A stretch of 64,000 nucleotides of DNA from Acidobacteriota bacterium (GCA_013289765.1 JABCZI010000008.1:124001-188000); one strand, 5' to 3'. Positions 1-12,540 are shown, counted from the stretch's first letter. The notes: generated by a model from the sequence alone, not told the origin. Numbers and translations: made by a program.

Positions 1-405
1 CCGCTCGCGCTCCAACTCATCAGGAACCCTGCACACTTCCGACCGGCCAAACACCCGATACCGATTTCGCGCCACGGCATCATAGCCCGCATCGCGCAAA
101 AACCGCGGTACCATCCGCAGCACAACCCCAATCGCCCGCCACGCCCAACTAAATTGCCCGAACACAAACCCCACCGCGTCCGACCGCGCCAGCAAGCGCT
201 CCTCCGTACTCTCAAAATTCACCACCACATAAAGCGTATCCAACTGACTCGAGCTCACCCCATGCCGTTCCAAAATGCGTCGCGCCATCTCCCCCTGCAA
301 CCACGCAAACCGAAATACTCCTTCTCGATCGCGCCGCAAAACAAACTGGACAAAGTAATTGCAAAGTCCGCAAACTCCGTCATACAGCAAGATGGGATGG
401 CCCAT
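1..405 (-). CDS. DCC-family thiol-disulfide oxidoreductase (DUF393), truncated by window edge
   Basis: Minus-strand frame open to the window edge; starts MGHPILLYDGVCGLCNYFVQFVLRRD with the DxxCxxC motif. Confidence 0.8.
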   Translation of the reverse strand, partial: MGHPILLYDGVCGLCNYFVQFVLRRDREGVFRFAWLQGEMARRILERHGVSSSQLDTLYVVVNFESTEERLLARSDAVGFVFGQFSWAWRAIGVVLRMVPRFLRDAGYDAVARNRYRVFGRSEVCRVPDELERER

Positions 406-609
406 GGAAGCGAACCCTCGCCCCCCCAGCATACATAGCTTTTTGCTCTGTCATCCTGAGCGGTCGAAGGACCCCGCCCCGAGTTCCTCGCTAACTCGTG
501 AAGGAATTCGCACGATGCCCAATCATCGCAACGGCGGGTGGCCCACATCTGGGTGCCCCATTTCTCGCGTCCTTTGCGAGAAGTGGGCGAGCCACGATGG
601 CCGTTCGCG

Positions 610-825
610 TCACAAATCTTCCACCCTTAACCCTGTATGCTTCGCGATCCGCGCCAGCATCTTCGGACCGATCTCCACTCGATCATGAAATGCCCACACA
701 AAATCCGCGTATCCCGCTCTCTGTATTGTGATGTGGGAAGAACCTTTGTGCGCCTTAGGAGACCAGCCGATGCGCAACAAAGCTCGATACACCCGGCTAG
801 CTTTCGAACTCGGCCACTTACTCAC
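610..825 (-). CDS. hicA: HicA-family mRNA interferase toxin
   Basis: 71 aa; RIGWSPKAHKGSSHITIQRAG resembles the HicA dsRBD-like fold; 4-bp overlap with upstream hicB-like ORF. Confidence 0.75.
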   Translation of the reverse strand: MSKWPSSKASRVYRALLRIGWSPKAHKGSSHITIQRAGYADFVWAFHDRVEIGPKMLARIAKHTGLRVEDL

Positions 826-1022
826 GCCGTAGCGAAACTGATTGTCTTCTGTCCGATCTTCTCGGCTTCAATGCGATCCGCAATCACGCGCAGAGCGAGC
901 GCCTCGACGGCCGCCTCCGCCTCGCCTTGGGTTGCGCCATAGGCCATGACTCCCGGAAGCTCGGAAATCTCGGCAATCCAGCGCCCATCTTCTTCTTGTT
1001 CAAACTCAATCTTAAAGTTCAC
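822..1022 (-). CDS. hicB: HicB-family antitoxin
   Basis: FKIEFEQEEDGRWIAEISELPGVMAYGATQGEAEAAVEALALRVIADRIE, typical HicB N-terminal domain; likely GTG start at 1022. Confidence 0.8.
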   Translation of the reverse strand: MNFKIEFEQEEDGRWIAEISELPGVMAYGATQGEAEAAVEALALRVIADRIEAEKIGQKTISFATA

Positions 1023-1431
1023 TCCGCCTCCGCGTGTGCTCGACTCCGCCACCTGCACCGATTCTAGTCCCCCATCCTATCTCCTAACCAAGTAAAAAGT
1101 GGCGTCCTCTCCATAATGGGGACCCATCCCCCTTTTCCTTTCAACAACTTACCTCCACCCAATCCCGCAATCAACCGATAAACCCCGTTTTTCACCCGTT
1201 CGTTGCGTTAATGATGCGCATCTCCTTCCCCTCCAATAACATCACTACAGACCATCACCCAGGGAAACGTGTACGAACTAGGTTCAATTCCAAGGGAGAA
1301 CCAGAAGTTGTTGGGTTTTGTGGGCTAAAATCTCAGGCAAGCCACGGCAAATTCAGCCGGAGTTTCCTGAGATCAGGTCTTAATACCCAACACAAAGAGC
1401 TAGAAGCCAGCAGCTAGGAGCCTCTTAAGAC

Positions 1432-3636
<2,205 letters not shown>

Positions 3637-3658
3637 CTAAGCTCTTAGCTTGAAACAG

Positions 3659-3680
3659 CGGGCCGCCTGTGGGCGGCCCG
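3659..3680 (+). terminator. Rho-independent-like terminator after radical SAM gene
   Basis: cgggccgcc-tgtg-ggcggcccg hairpin followed by T-rich tract. Confidence 0.7.
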
Positions 3681-3737
3681 TTTGCTTTGTATGCATCGCG
3701 GTCAAGTTCAAAAACAAGACCTCAGTGGCAAATCGAA

Positions 3738-4457
3738 TCAGTAGCTCATGGAACTCTTGTTGCCGGGAATATCCTTCGATGTCATGTCGAAGGTGAGCAG
3801 AAATCCGTTCGTACCCTTAAACTCGAAAGCATTTGGGCCTTCGCGATAGGTTTCAATTTCATTCGGCATCATGATGAAGCCGTCGTTGCGCGGCGTTCCC
3901 CAGTACGGAACGTTCTTAAGCACCGCAGGTTCATCGGTCAATCCCTGAAAACGTTTCAGCTTGACCTCGGCGGTCTTACCGCCATTCAGCGTCGCATGCG
4001 CCTGGTTGTTGTCAAAAGTCCAGGTGTCGATGTTGCCCTCGGCGGTCGCGAACGATTTCCACTTCACGGGAAAAACGTGACCCAAAATATCACCCAGCCC
4101 CTGGCGTTGCTCTGCGGTTGTAGCTTTGTCAAATGTGACCAACGCCCGCTCCATCTGACCCTGGGAGAAATCGCCACCCAGGTCGCCGGTGATCCAGAAC
4201 TTGGCGCCGGCGAGGTTAGTAGCACCGTAGTGTCCCTGGTTGACTTTGTAGGCGTTATTGAATTTGCAGTAGTGTTCAGTTTTGCCGTTCTCGTAGTGCG
4301 CGGTCGGGTGCGAGTTGAAATAGCACATGCAGAAGTGGGTACAGCTGCAAGCTTCGATGGCGGTTGCATTGATCGCCCAGTCTGAGGACGGCGGAGAGGT
4401 GTGGCCCGCGGACACGCCAAGCAGGGCAATGACAATCAGCAATGGCACTCTGCGCAT
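3738..4457 (-). CDS. DUF1326-like secreted protein
   Basis: Signal peptide then ATAIEACSCTHFCMCYFNSHPTAHYENGKTEHYC. Confidence 0.7.
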   Translation of the reverse strand: MRRVPLLIVIALLGVSAGHTSPPSSDWAINATAIEACSCTHFCMCYFNSHPTAHYENGKTEHYCKFNNAYKVNQGHYGATNLAGAKFWITGDLGGDFSQGQMERALVTFDKATTAEQRQGLGDILGHVFPVKWKSFATAEGNIDTWTFDNNQAHATLNGGKTAEVKLKRFQGLTDEPAVLKNVPYWGTPRNDGFIMMPNEIETYREGPNAFEFKGTNGFLLTFDMTSKDIPGNKSSMSY

Positions 4458-4714
4458 GAGAGTAACCTCCTTTTTCGTGCGGATTATCCATCGAAAAGCG
4501 CACTTTCGCAAGGGCAAATCGAAGCTCAAGTTGAGGCTCGAATGGAGCTTGAGCTTGTGAACGGCTGGAACAAACCAGTTTCGTCTTCGGCTAGGTATCG
4601 AAATCAGATGGGATTACACTCAAAACCCGTCAGTGAGTGTAACCGCGATGTTACGACAACGGCCCACTCGACGCTTTTCCTCATGTGAGTCCGCATCCGC
4701 CGTCAAGTGGCCGG

Positions 4715-5674
4715 TTATGGGATGATTACCAATCGGCGGCGTTGCACATCGCGTTGCCAGGCGTTCTCAATATCTGCGAGGGGAACACGTTCCGTTTCTA
4801 TGCGAAGCTCCCCGCTGGCAGCATGGGCCATGACTTTTTGCAAGGCGTCGACGAGAACATTGCGAGGCGGAATCCCCGCAGTCCCAAGAATGGTCAGCGC
4901 TGTGCTACGCAGCACGGCGGCTGGAAGTGAAATACTCGGCCCAGCGCTTTCCCCAACTTGAACGAAGCGAGTCTCGGATGTGATGACGCCAAACTCTTTG
5001 CGTGTTATCGCAGCCAGAAATGCTTCTGCCGGGCTACCCCACACATAGTCAATCACGACTTGAAAGCCTGCCTGACCAGCCTCCCGTACAAAGGCCTCGC
5101 CGAGTTCCTTTGCTGATGCATCGAGGCAAATGATGGCGTCAGCACCAAGCAGATGCAATGTGCTCAATGCTTGTTGGTTGCGTCCGGCAGCGACAACGCG
5201 ACCTGCACCAAGAAGTTTTGCTACCTTTACAGCCAGCTTACCCGTCACTCCGGTCGCACCGAGAATGAGTACATTTTCACCGGGCACCAGCTTGGCGCGA
5301 AAGGCAAGTGTGAGCCAAGCGGAGACGCCGGGATTGGGCAGGGCAGCAGCGGTCTCGTCATCTACTTCTTGAGGGACCGGAAACGAGAATGCCCGGCGCA
5401 CGACCGTGCGTTGTGCCATCGCACCGTAAGGGGCTCGGGCTCCACCGAAGAACACCCTTTGCCCATCGCTGAGATGCCCAACTCCATCTGAGCCGCAGAC
5501 GAGGGGGAAGTCGTGCGGACTGGCATAGTGTGAGCCGCCAGCTAGTTGTTTGTCGATAGGTTTCAGCGAGGCGGCGTGAACATGCACAATCACTTCGTCG
5601 TCACCAGCGATTGGGTCGGGGAACTGTTCACACCGGGGTGGTTTTCCGAGAGCGTGCAGAACAGCAGCATCCAT
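4715..5674 (-). CDS. Zinc-type alcohol dehydrogenase / quinone oxidoreductase family (MDR)
   Basis: VLILGATGVTGKLAVKVAKLLGAGRVVAAGRN Rossmann motif; N-terminal GroES-like fold. Confidence 0.8.
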   Translation of the reverse strand: MDAAVLHALGKPPRCEQFPDPIAGDDEVIVHVHAASLKPIDKQLAGGSHYASPHDFPLVCGSDGVGHLSDGQRVFFGGARAPYGAMAQRTVVRRAFSFPVPQEVDDETAAALPNPGVSAWLTLAFRAKLVPGENVLILGATGVTGKLAVKVAKLLGAGRVVAAGRNQQALSTLHLLGADAIICLDASAKELGEAFVREAGQAGFQVVIDYVWGSPAEAFLAAITRKEFGVITSETRFVQVGESAGPSISLPAAVLRSTALTILGTAGIPPRNVLVDALQKVMAHAASGELRIETERVPLADIENAWQRDVQRRRLVIIP

Positions 5675-5846
5675 AGTGGCTTCCTCGCGACCGAAGGCCT
5701 GTAGAAAACTTCCCCCGCGCCGTTCGGGCCTACCGATTGTGCCTCAACATTTTACGCGAAGCCACGTTGACTAGCATGAATTGACTTCTTAATCACCGGT
5801 CACTAGATTGTAAGTGGATCCACATCGTTCTCTCCGCTTTTCTGCA

Positions 5847-6623
5847 ATGAATGTTAAAGAAGCGCTCGACGGACTATCGTGTCTGAGTGTCGCGACTATC
5901 CGCCTTGCACTCCGACGTCCTTCGGAACTAAGGCGATACGTTACGCACTGTCTGAGGAAGTATGACGAACTCGCCTGGAATGGACTGCCGTGTCGCGGAC
6001 CGGTGACTCCGACGGAAGACATCACGGTAACCATTCCCGCCCACCACTCGGGGGGTGGGATGAGTTTTGATGAACTTGTGATGCTAGCGCGTGCAACCAG
6101 AGTCTTGAGGCCAAAAACGATTTTTGAGATGGGAACCTATAACGGCCTCACCACTGCGGTTTTCGAGCTCAATTCCGAGCCAAATTCTCGAATCCTGACG
6201 TTGGACCTTCCTCCCGCAGAGTCCGAAAATCGGCCCGCGTTGGCCAGCGACCAAGAACTGGTAGCAAGCCGACGACTATTGTCGATTCCGCGAGCACTTG
6301 GGTTATCGCGCTACACGCAACTTATGTGCGACTCGATGCGTTTTGATCCGTCGCCTTATGCGGATTCGGTGGATCTTGGGCTCATTGACGCTGCCCATGA
6401 TCTCGATCACGTTCAGAATGACACTCGCAAGATGGCGAGAATGATGTCTGAAAGCGGCATCATATTCTGGCATGACTACGGAGGCAAAGGTGCACTTAGA
6501 CCCTTGGCGTCGTATCTTGAAGGCCTTGCGAAACGATGCCCGCTTTACCGCATTCCTGGGACTACCTTGGCTTGGGGCTCTGCCCGGGAACTCAAGAGTG
6601 AACTGCAGGAGGTAACGAGCTAG
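5847..6623 (+). CDS. Class I SAM-dependent methyltransferase (methyltransf_24-like)
   Basis: IFEMGTYNGLTTAVFELN...ILTLDLPP...LIDAAHDLDHVQND. Confidence 0.7.
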   Translation: MNVKEALDGLSCLSVATIRLALRRPSELRRYVTHCLRKYDELAWNGLPCRGPVTPTEDITVTIPAHHSGGGMSFDELVMLARATRVLRPKTIFEMGTYNGLTTAVFELNSEPNSRILTLDLPPAESENRPALASDQELVASRRLLSIPRALGLSRYTQLMCDSMRFDPSPYADSVDLGLIDAAHDLDHVQNDTRKMARMMSESGIIFWHDYGGKGALRPLASYLEGLAKRCPLYRIPGTTLAWGSARELKSELQEVTS

Positions 6624-6643
6624 ACATCACACGGCCGCTCCCG

Positions 6644-7498
6644 CTAGTTGGTTGAGATGGTGAAGTTGACGGTAATCTTCGCTTGGGTCTCAACGGGTTC
6701 GTTGTCCTGCAAATGGGGGCGGAAGTGCCACTGGCGAACGGCGTCCTCGGCGGCGGAGGCGAGAATCTGCGGGCCGCTCATCACGCGAAGATTCTGAATG
6801 ATTCCATCTTTTCCAATCAGCGCCAGCAAGATTACCGATCCCTGCACCTTCATCTGGCGGGCGAGCAAGGGATAGTTCGGTCTCACGGGGTGGGCCACGA
6901 TCTCGGATGCGTCAGCGGACATTTGTACATGCTCGGCGGCGTTGCTGGTGACGCTGGCGGCGGTCTGGGTATCGGCGGGCGCTTCTGTAACGGGCTGCGG
7001 CGACGAGCCGGGTTGCAAGTCGACTCGCACGGAGCTGCTGCCGGGGCGGACGGTGCGGTGAGTATCGCCAGCGACTACTTCTACTTCGAGCGGGGGCAGC
7101 ACGGTGCGGGCAGTGGTTGCGGCCGCAGGAGCAGTGGGAGTTGGCGGAGCGGGGGACTTGCCTTGGACAGCGGTTTGATGTTTTGGCTTTGTAACAGCGG
7201 CCGTCTTCGACGCCGCGGAACCAGATTGTAACGAAGCAGATTGGGGCGAGCCGGATTGTAGGCGGATCTGGGTGCCAAGAGAATTCTCGGCTTGTTGTTC
7301 GGACTCCGCGTCCGGCGTATCGGGAAACCAGAAGTCGCGCTCATGCCAAAGCGCGATGCTTAGAGCAACCAGCAGCAGGCCGAGCGATCCCAGCATTAAC
7401 TTCCGCTGTTTGGATTCATGAACGGCGTGGCCGCGTGGCTCCGCGAGCAAAGGATGATCCGCGTTGGATGCGAGGGTATTTATTTCAATGTTTGACAT
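6644..7498 (-). CDS. TonB family (energy transducer) protein
   Basis: N-terminal TM, P/T-rich linker, C-terminal HPVRPNYPLLARQMKVQGSVILLALIGKDGIIQNLRVMSGPQIL...AVRQWHFRP. Confidence 0.85.
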   Translation of the reverse strand: MSNIEINTLASNADHPLLAEPRGHAVHESKQRKLMLGSLGLLLVALSIALWHERDFWFPDTPDAESEQQAENSLGTQIRLQSGSPQSASLQSGSAASKTAAVTKPKHQTAVQGKSPAPPTPTAPAAATTARTVLPPLEVEVVAGDTHRTVRPGSSSVRVDLQPGSSPQPVTEAPADTQTAASVTSNAAEHVQMSADASEIVAHPVRPNYPLLARQMKVQGSVILLALIGKDGIIQNLRVMSGPQILASAAEDAVRQWHFRPHLQDNEPVETQAKITVNFTISTN

Positions 7499-7702
7499 TC
7501 TGGGAAACCGGGCCGCCTGGGGGTTGGCGCTTGCGCTAGTATGCCCTGAAATTGCTGCAAAGGCCAGCAAAAGATGCAGTCGGCACACTTTTAGTGCCGG
7601 CTCGATACTGAGAAGCTGTCGAGCTTCGCTCGCCTGGACATCCGGGGCGGTGCCGTCGCAATGCAATTTCATCGCCGACCCCCGTGGCGGGGGTGATGCA
7701 GT

Positions 7703-8146
7703 TCATGGCGTAACTATCCCTCTAAGGCTTTTACATCCGCTGTTCCACAGATAAACGTAGCCTTTGGGAGTGAAGAAAATAGTAGTTTCATTCAGCTTTC
7801 TGGGGTGCCAGGTCCAAGAAGATATTTCTGGGTCGACATAGCGTTCATTGGGTTCGCCGATTGCGAGCAACACCTCTGCTTCGCTCATCCCATCGGTGAC
7901 GCATTGGTTTGCGATAGCCTTGACGATGAGGTTGTTCCACGCTTGCGCGGGAGCGGCGTTGCGGATGGTGTCTGTCTCCTCCTCGCCGGGTGTCCCCGGG
8001 GAGTTCGAGTTGACGGGCTCGACAGCAGAACCAAGTCCGCCGAGGATCGGGAAGGCTACGCCGATCATTGCCGAAATAATGAGCAGGGAAAGAATGACTT
8101 TGGCCGTTGTCGAGAACAGATTGTTCGCTCTAAAAGACTTCCACAT
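7703..8146 (-). CDS. Membrane-anchored hypothetical protein
   Basis: 147 aa ORF with N-terminal TM and CVTDGMSEAEVLLAIGEPNERY (SmpA/OmlA-like signature). Confidence 0.55.
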   Translation of the reverse strand: MWKSFRANNLFSTTAKVILSLLIISAMIGVAFPILGGLGSAVEPVNSNSPGTPGEEETDTIRNAAPAQAWNNLIVKAIANQCVTDGMSEAEVLLAIGEPNERYVDPEISSWTWHPRKLNETTIFFTPKGYVYLWNSGCKSLRGIVTP

Positions 8147-8479
8147 TTTTGGGCGGTCCCAGCACCGCCATACTGCGGCCTATTCCACAACGCGGCTTGC
8201 TGCGCTGTCCTTATCATAAGATCGTACCCAGGATCGTGCGATATAAGGTCGAGGAGAAAACGCTTGGCCACTGCAGGCTTTTCCTTTTACGGGAACCAGT
8301 CTCTAATTGGTTTCGGGAGACTTACTGATGTCGAATTTGCGTTGGCGCGATGATTCTCGAACTGGTTGGCCGGCGAAACTTTGGGAGAGGTTGTGAATCC
8401 CATTGTGTAGTTTGCGCGCGTGTTTTTGGCGGATAACTTTCTACAACAGGGCCATGAAGGCTGACGCACGAAGTGACGC

Positions 8480-9214
8480 ATGAAAAATGATAATAGCGAT
8501 CGCAAGATGGATGAAAAGAAATTCAGGCGGGTCAATCGGCGAGAACTGCTGAAGTTGACGCCAGCGCTGGTGCTGGGGGCGTTCGCGATTCCTGGGCTGC
8601 AGGAGAGTTTGCTGAAGACGGGGCTGGGATTCAGCGACTGGGCTTCGGCGCGGCTGTTTCGGAGGGGGCATTTAGCGACCACATTTGACGATGCGGAGGT
8701 TGCGCCGTTCGACAAGTTTCCTATCAATGGATATGACGTGGACGATCCGGGAGTAGATCTTGAGAACTGGACGTTGACGGTTGGAGGCGAGGTGCAAACG
8801 CCGGGGGAATATAAGTTGTCGCAGGTGCAAGCGTTGCCGCTGGTGCGGCAGAACACGCGGCATATTTGCGTAGAGGGGTGGGATGTGATTGGAAGATTCG
8901 GGGGGGCGCGGCTTTCGGATTTTTTTAAGCTGGTCGGCGCGGACACGACGGCGCGATTTATTACCGTGAAGTGCGCCGACGATTATTATGAGTCGCTGGA
9001 TATGGCGACGGCGCTGCATCCGCAGACTTTGCTTTGTTATGAGATGTATGATCAGCCGCTGACGCGGGCGCATGGAGCGCCGCTGCGGCTGCAGATTCCG
9101 ACGAAGGTAGGTTACAAGCAGGCGAAGTATTTGACCGAGTTGAAGGTGACGAACGTGCTCGACAAAGTTGGGTACTGGGAAGATCAGGGGTATTCGTGGT
9201 TTTACGGGTTGTAG
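8480..9214 (+). CDS. Molybdopterin-dependent oxidoreductase (sulfite oxidase / MsrP-like), Tat substrate
   Basis: NRRELLKL Tat motif; LTVGGEVQTPGEYKLSQVQALP...RHICVEGWDVIGRFGG. Confidence 0.85.
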   Translation: MKNDNSDRKMDEKKFRRVNRRELLKLTPALVLGAFAIPGLQESLLKTGLGFSDWASARLFRRGHLATTFDDAEVAPFDKFPINGYDVDDPGVDLENWTLTVGGEVQTPGEYKLSQVQALPLVRQNTRHICVEGWDVIGRFGGARLSDFFKLVGADTTARFITVKCADDYYESLDMATALHPQTLLCYEMYDQPLTRAHGAPLRLQIPTKVGYKQAKYLTELKVTNVLDKVGYWEDQGYSWFYGL

Positions 9215-9326
9215 CGCCGGCGTCCCGCCGGCCAGCCGGCTGAGGGGCTCCCGAGAGGATTAGGGTATGCGATGGGTGCTGGGGCACGGACGCCCCCGCG
9301 ACAGCCGCCGGGGACGGCGGCGCTAC
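9211..9326. repeat. REP-like inverted intergenic repeat pair
   Basis: gtagcgccggcgtcccgccggc ... gccgccggggacggcggcgctac, near-inverse-complementary ends. Confidence 0.7.
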
Positions 9327-9357
9327 TTTTCGCGGTTACGTCTAGCTGGAGGTTGCA

Positions 9358-10074
9358 ATGAGTGATGCGGTTATAGAGATCATCAGACCCGCGGAGAAGA
9401 AAATCGACGGCGAAGAAGAAACGCCAGTAGTGGTTGCGCGGGCAGTTTATGAACACCCTTTTATTGTGCGGCTATGCCATTGGGTGAATACGGTGGCGCT
9501 GTTTGTGATGGTGGGGAGCGGGCTGCAGATTTTCCGGGCGTTCCCGAGTTTTGGGGCGAAGATTCCGCAGAAAGATTTGCTGCATTGGCCGCGAGCATTC
9601 GCGATTGGGGGGTGGTTGGGTGGGGCATTGCAGTGGCATCTAACGTTCATGTGGATCTACATGGGAACGGGAGTCCTCTACCTCGGCTACCAGATTTTCA
9701 GCGGGAACTACCGGCAAGTGCTATTCATGCCGCGGGATATTCCTGGCGTGTGGCCGATGGTGAAACATTATTTCTTCTTCGGTGAGAAGCCGCTGGCGCG
9801 CGAGGCTTATAACCCGCTGCAGAAGCATGCTTACACGACCGCGATTATCTTAGGCGCGCTTTCCGTGCTGACGGGGCTTGCAGTGTGGAAGCCAGTACAG
9901 TTTTCCTGGCTGGCATGGATGATGGGCGGATTTCACTGGGCGCGCATCTGGCACTTCGGGGTGATGTGGGCGATTTTATTTTTTGTGCTGGGGCATCTGG
10001 TGATGGTGGTTTTGCATGGCTGGAATAATTTTATGTCGATGCTGACGGGGTGGAAGAAAGATCCGGAGTATTGA
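9358..10074 (+). CDS. Cytochrome b561-type membrane subunit, paired with the Mo oxidoreductase
   Basis: VRLCHWVNTVALFVMVGSGLQIF, multiple TM helices, conserved His. Confidence 0.8.
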   Translation: MSDAVIEIIRPAEKKIDGEEETPVVVARAVYEHPFIVRLCHWVNTVALFVMVGSGLQIFRAFPSFGAKIPQKDLLHWPRAFAIGGWLGGALQWHLTFMWIYMGTGVLYLGYQIFSGNYRQVLFMPRDIPGVWPMVKHYFFFGEKPLAREAYNPLQKHAYTTAIILGALSVLTGLAVWKPVQFSWLAWMMGGFHWARIWHFGVMWAILFFVLGHLVMVVLHGWNNFMSMLTGWKKDPEY

Positions 10075-10225
10075 CGAGACGTTCTTGGTGATATCTGAAA
10101 GCGAGGTTTCGTCAGGATGCAGTGGCGGCTAGGGAAGACTCGCTGTGGACACCAGATGCGACCACCGGGGCTGAAGCCCGCGTGATACGACGCTTTACGG
10201 CCCTGAAGCGCCGCTCTTCCACGGT

Positions 10226-10275
10226 ACTTCTCTCTGGGACTTCTCCCTGGTGCTTCTCCCTGGGACTTCTCCATC
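10226..10275. repeat. Short imperfect tandem repeats (ctgggacttctccctggtgcttctcc)
   Basis: Successive acttctctctggg/acttctccctggt/gcttctccctggg/acttctcc units. Confidence 0.6.
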
Positions 10276-10327
10276 GTATTTCACAGGTTCCAGGTTTAAC
10301 GCGCGCGATTTGAGGAATGCAACCTCG

Positions 10328-10987
10328 ATGTCGGAACCAGAGATGGTCTTGAACAATCCGGTACAGAGCGCCACGCGCGAGCAGGAGCTCATCCAAAGCG
10401 TCCAGCGCGGCCAGTCCGAATTGTTTTATGAGCTGGTGCGGCCGTATGAACGGCGGGTTTATGCTGCGGCGCTGGCGATTTTGCGCAATGAACACGACGC
10501 GGAGGACGCAGCACAGGAGGCGATGCTGAAGGCGTTTGCGAATATCCGGCAATTTCGCGCAGAGGCGCGGTTCAGTACGTGGCTGATTCAGATCACAGTG
10601 AATGAGGCCCTGATGCGCCGGCGAAGGGAGCGGACCGTGCCTATGGAAGGATTGGATGACAGGCGCGACGAAGAAGCGGAATATGCGCCGCGGGATTTTG
10701 CCGACTGGCGCGAGATTCCGTCAGAGGCGCTGGAGCGAAAAGAAGTGCGGCAGCGGCTGGCGGAGGCGCTGGGCACGCTTGATCGAAAGTATCGCGAAGT
10801 ATTCGTGCTGCGCGATATGGAACATTTGAACATTCAGGAGACGGCCGAGGCACTGGGAATCACGGTGGCTTCGGTGAAGACGCGGCTGTTGCGGGCGCGG
10901 CTGATGCTGCGCGATCTGCTGGCTGCCGGATGGGAACAGGGCTGGTTCAGCCGGTTGCCGTTCGAGAAGGGAACCAAGCCATGGTAG
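10328..10987 (+). CDS. ECF-type RNA polymerase sigma factor
   Basis: LVRPYERRVYAAALAILRNEHDAEDAAQEAMLKAF...LREVFVLRDMEHLNIQETAEALGITVASVKTRLLRAR-type region 2 and 4. Confidence 0.9.
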   Translation: MSEPEMVLNNPVQSATREQELIQSVQRGQSELFYELVRPYERRVYAAALAILRNEHDAEDAAQEAMLKAFANIRQFRAEARFSTWLIQITVNEALMRRRRERTVPMEGLDDRRDEEAEYAPRDFADWREIPSEALERKEVRQRLAEALGTLDRKYREVFVLRDMEHLNIQETAEALGITVASVKTRLLRARLMLRDLLAAGWEQGWFSRLPFEKGTKPW

Positions 10988-11610
10988 TGAACATACCGAA
11001 TTGCGAACAAGTCTGGCGGGAGATTTCGAATTACGTGGATGGGGATGTGGACGCGGCGCTGCGGGCGTCGATGGACAACCATTTCCGGACGTGCAGGAAG
11101 TGTGCGTCGGTGCTGGCGGGAACGAAGAATGTAGTTGCGCTGTATGGCGATGAGCGGATGTTGGACGTGCCGGCTGGTTTCGGCCGCAGATTAGAGAAGC
11201 GGCTGGCGAAGAAAGCGGCGGTGAAGGGAAGAGGATGGGCGGGTTGGACCGCGTGGGTGATTCCGGTGGCTGCGATGGCGCTGATCGCGGGGACTCTGAT
11301 GCTGACGAGTTCGTCGAGGAGCCCACTCAAATCGCAACATGCGGAACCGGCGAAGGATATTCCTCCGGAGATGGTGGTGGTGGTTTCGTCTGGGGCGAAG
11401 CTGTTTCATGTGCCGGGGTGTGAGTTCATTCACGATAAAGCTTCCGAGCGGACGCTAACAGCGAAGGAGGCGATGCAGGAGGGGTATGTGCCGTGTCCGA
11501 GGTGCTTGCGGCAGTATTTGAAGACGGGGTTGACGCGGGAAAGTGAGGGCGATCATGCGGCGGAAGCGGAGGATGAGCGGGGGGAAATATTGCGGACGGC
11601 GGGGCAGTAG
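10981..11610 (+). CDS. Anti-sigma factor, zinc-finger (zf-HC2) with TM segment
   Basis: CEQVWREISNYVDGDVDAALRASMDNHFRTCRKC; overlaps sigma gene by 7 bp. Confidence 0.8.
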   Translation: MVVNIPNCEQVWREISNYVDGDVDAALRASMDNHFRTCRKCASVLAGTKNVVALYGDERMLDVPAGFGRRLEKRLAKKAAVKGRGWAGWTAWVIPVAAMALIAGTLMLTSSSRSPLKSQHAEPAKDIPPEMVVVVSSGAKLFHVPGCEFIHDKASERTLTAKEAMQEGYVPCPRCLRQYLKTGLTRESEGDHAAEAEDERGEILRTAGQ

Positions 11611-11650
11611 AAGTTCGAGGAGCTAGATGAGCGCGTACTAAAAAGCGTTG

Positions 11651-11740
11651 TCATCCCGAGCAAAGCGAGGGGCCTTGGTGTCCACTTGCGGCATAGGCGC
11701 TGCCAGCAAGCACCAAGGCCCCTCGCTTCGCTCGGGATGA
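11651..11740. repeat. Long inverted repeat (REP-like)
   Basis: tcatcccgagcaaagcgaggggccttggtg ... caccaaggcccctcgcttcgctcgggatga, 29/30 complementary. Confidence 0.85.
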
Positions 11741-11769
11741 GAATCGTAAAGGAATGCGGCTTTGAACGG

Positions 11770-12060
11770 CTAGTTCTGCTTCATCTGATCGTTTTTCATG
11801 CTGTCGTCTTTCTTCATGTCATCGTGCTTCATGTTGTCGTCTTTCTTGATCGCGTCTTTCTTCGCGGTCTTTGACTTCTTGGTTTTTTTGGCGTCGTCTT
11901 TCTTCATGGAATCGTTTTTCATCGAGTCGTCTTTTTTCATGGTGTCTTGCTGGGTGCTGTCTGGTTTCATGGAATCCTGCTTCATGGAATCCTGGGCGAA
12001 GGCGGAGATCGAGGCCATTAGAATGCAGGCGAGCGTGAAACTGCCGAAAATCTTCTTCAT
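11770..12060 (-). CDS. Secreted pentapeptide MXKDX-repeat protein
   Basis: Signal peptide then MKKDDSMKNDSMKKDD... repeats. Confidence 0.8.
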   Translation of the reverse strand: MKKIFGSFTLACILMASISAFAQDSMKQDSMKPDSTQQDTMKKDDSMKNDSMKKDDAKKTKKSKTAKKDAIKKDDNMKHDDMKKDDSMKNDQMKQN

Positions 12061-12540
12061 AGTTTCTCCTTGGAGAAAAATCTCGATTTAGGTGTCCCGG
12101 CAGGTTTTACCTGCAGGCTGAGATTAGGATGAGCGGGGAAGAGGAAAGTTACACGCGAGATCAAGGGTTTAACTATCGAAGTACTTAGGGTAGCCTCCGG
12201 GCAGGAGAAGCAAGATGTGCTTCCTCTTTCAGCGCAGGAGCGCCGATAACGAAGATCTCAGTCTCCAGGTCGAGGCGATAAATCGAGCTCAGCAACCTAT
12301 GGGTAAATTTTGACTCTCTTGCAGAGAGAGTTGCTACCCGAACGGGTCTAATGCCTCTACGCAACAACCTGCACATTGACAGCCGCGAAACAGCACATCA
12401 CAATGGCGTGCCGGGTGGTCTCGTGGAGTACCTCTGATTGGTCTCGCGGTACCGAAGGGGGAAAGAACCGACTGGTGACCCAATTTCTAACAGAGTTACC
12501 AGTAGAAAGAACGATCCAAATAAAAGCTCAGGAGACAAAA

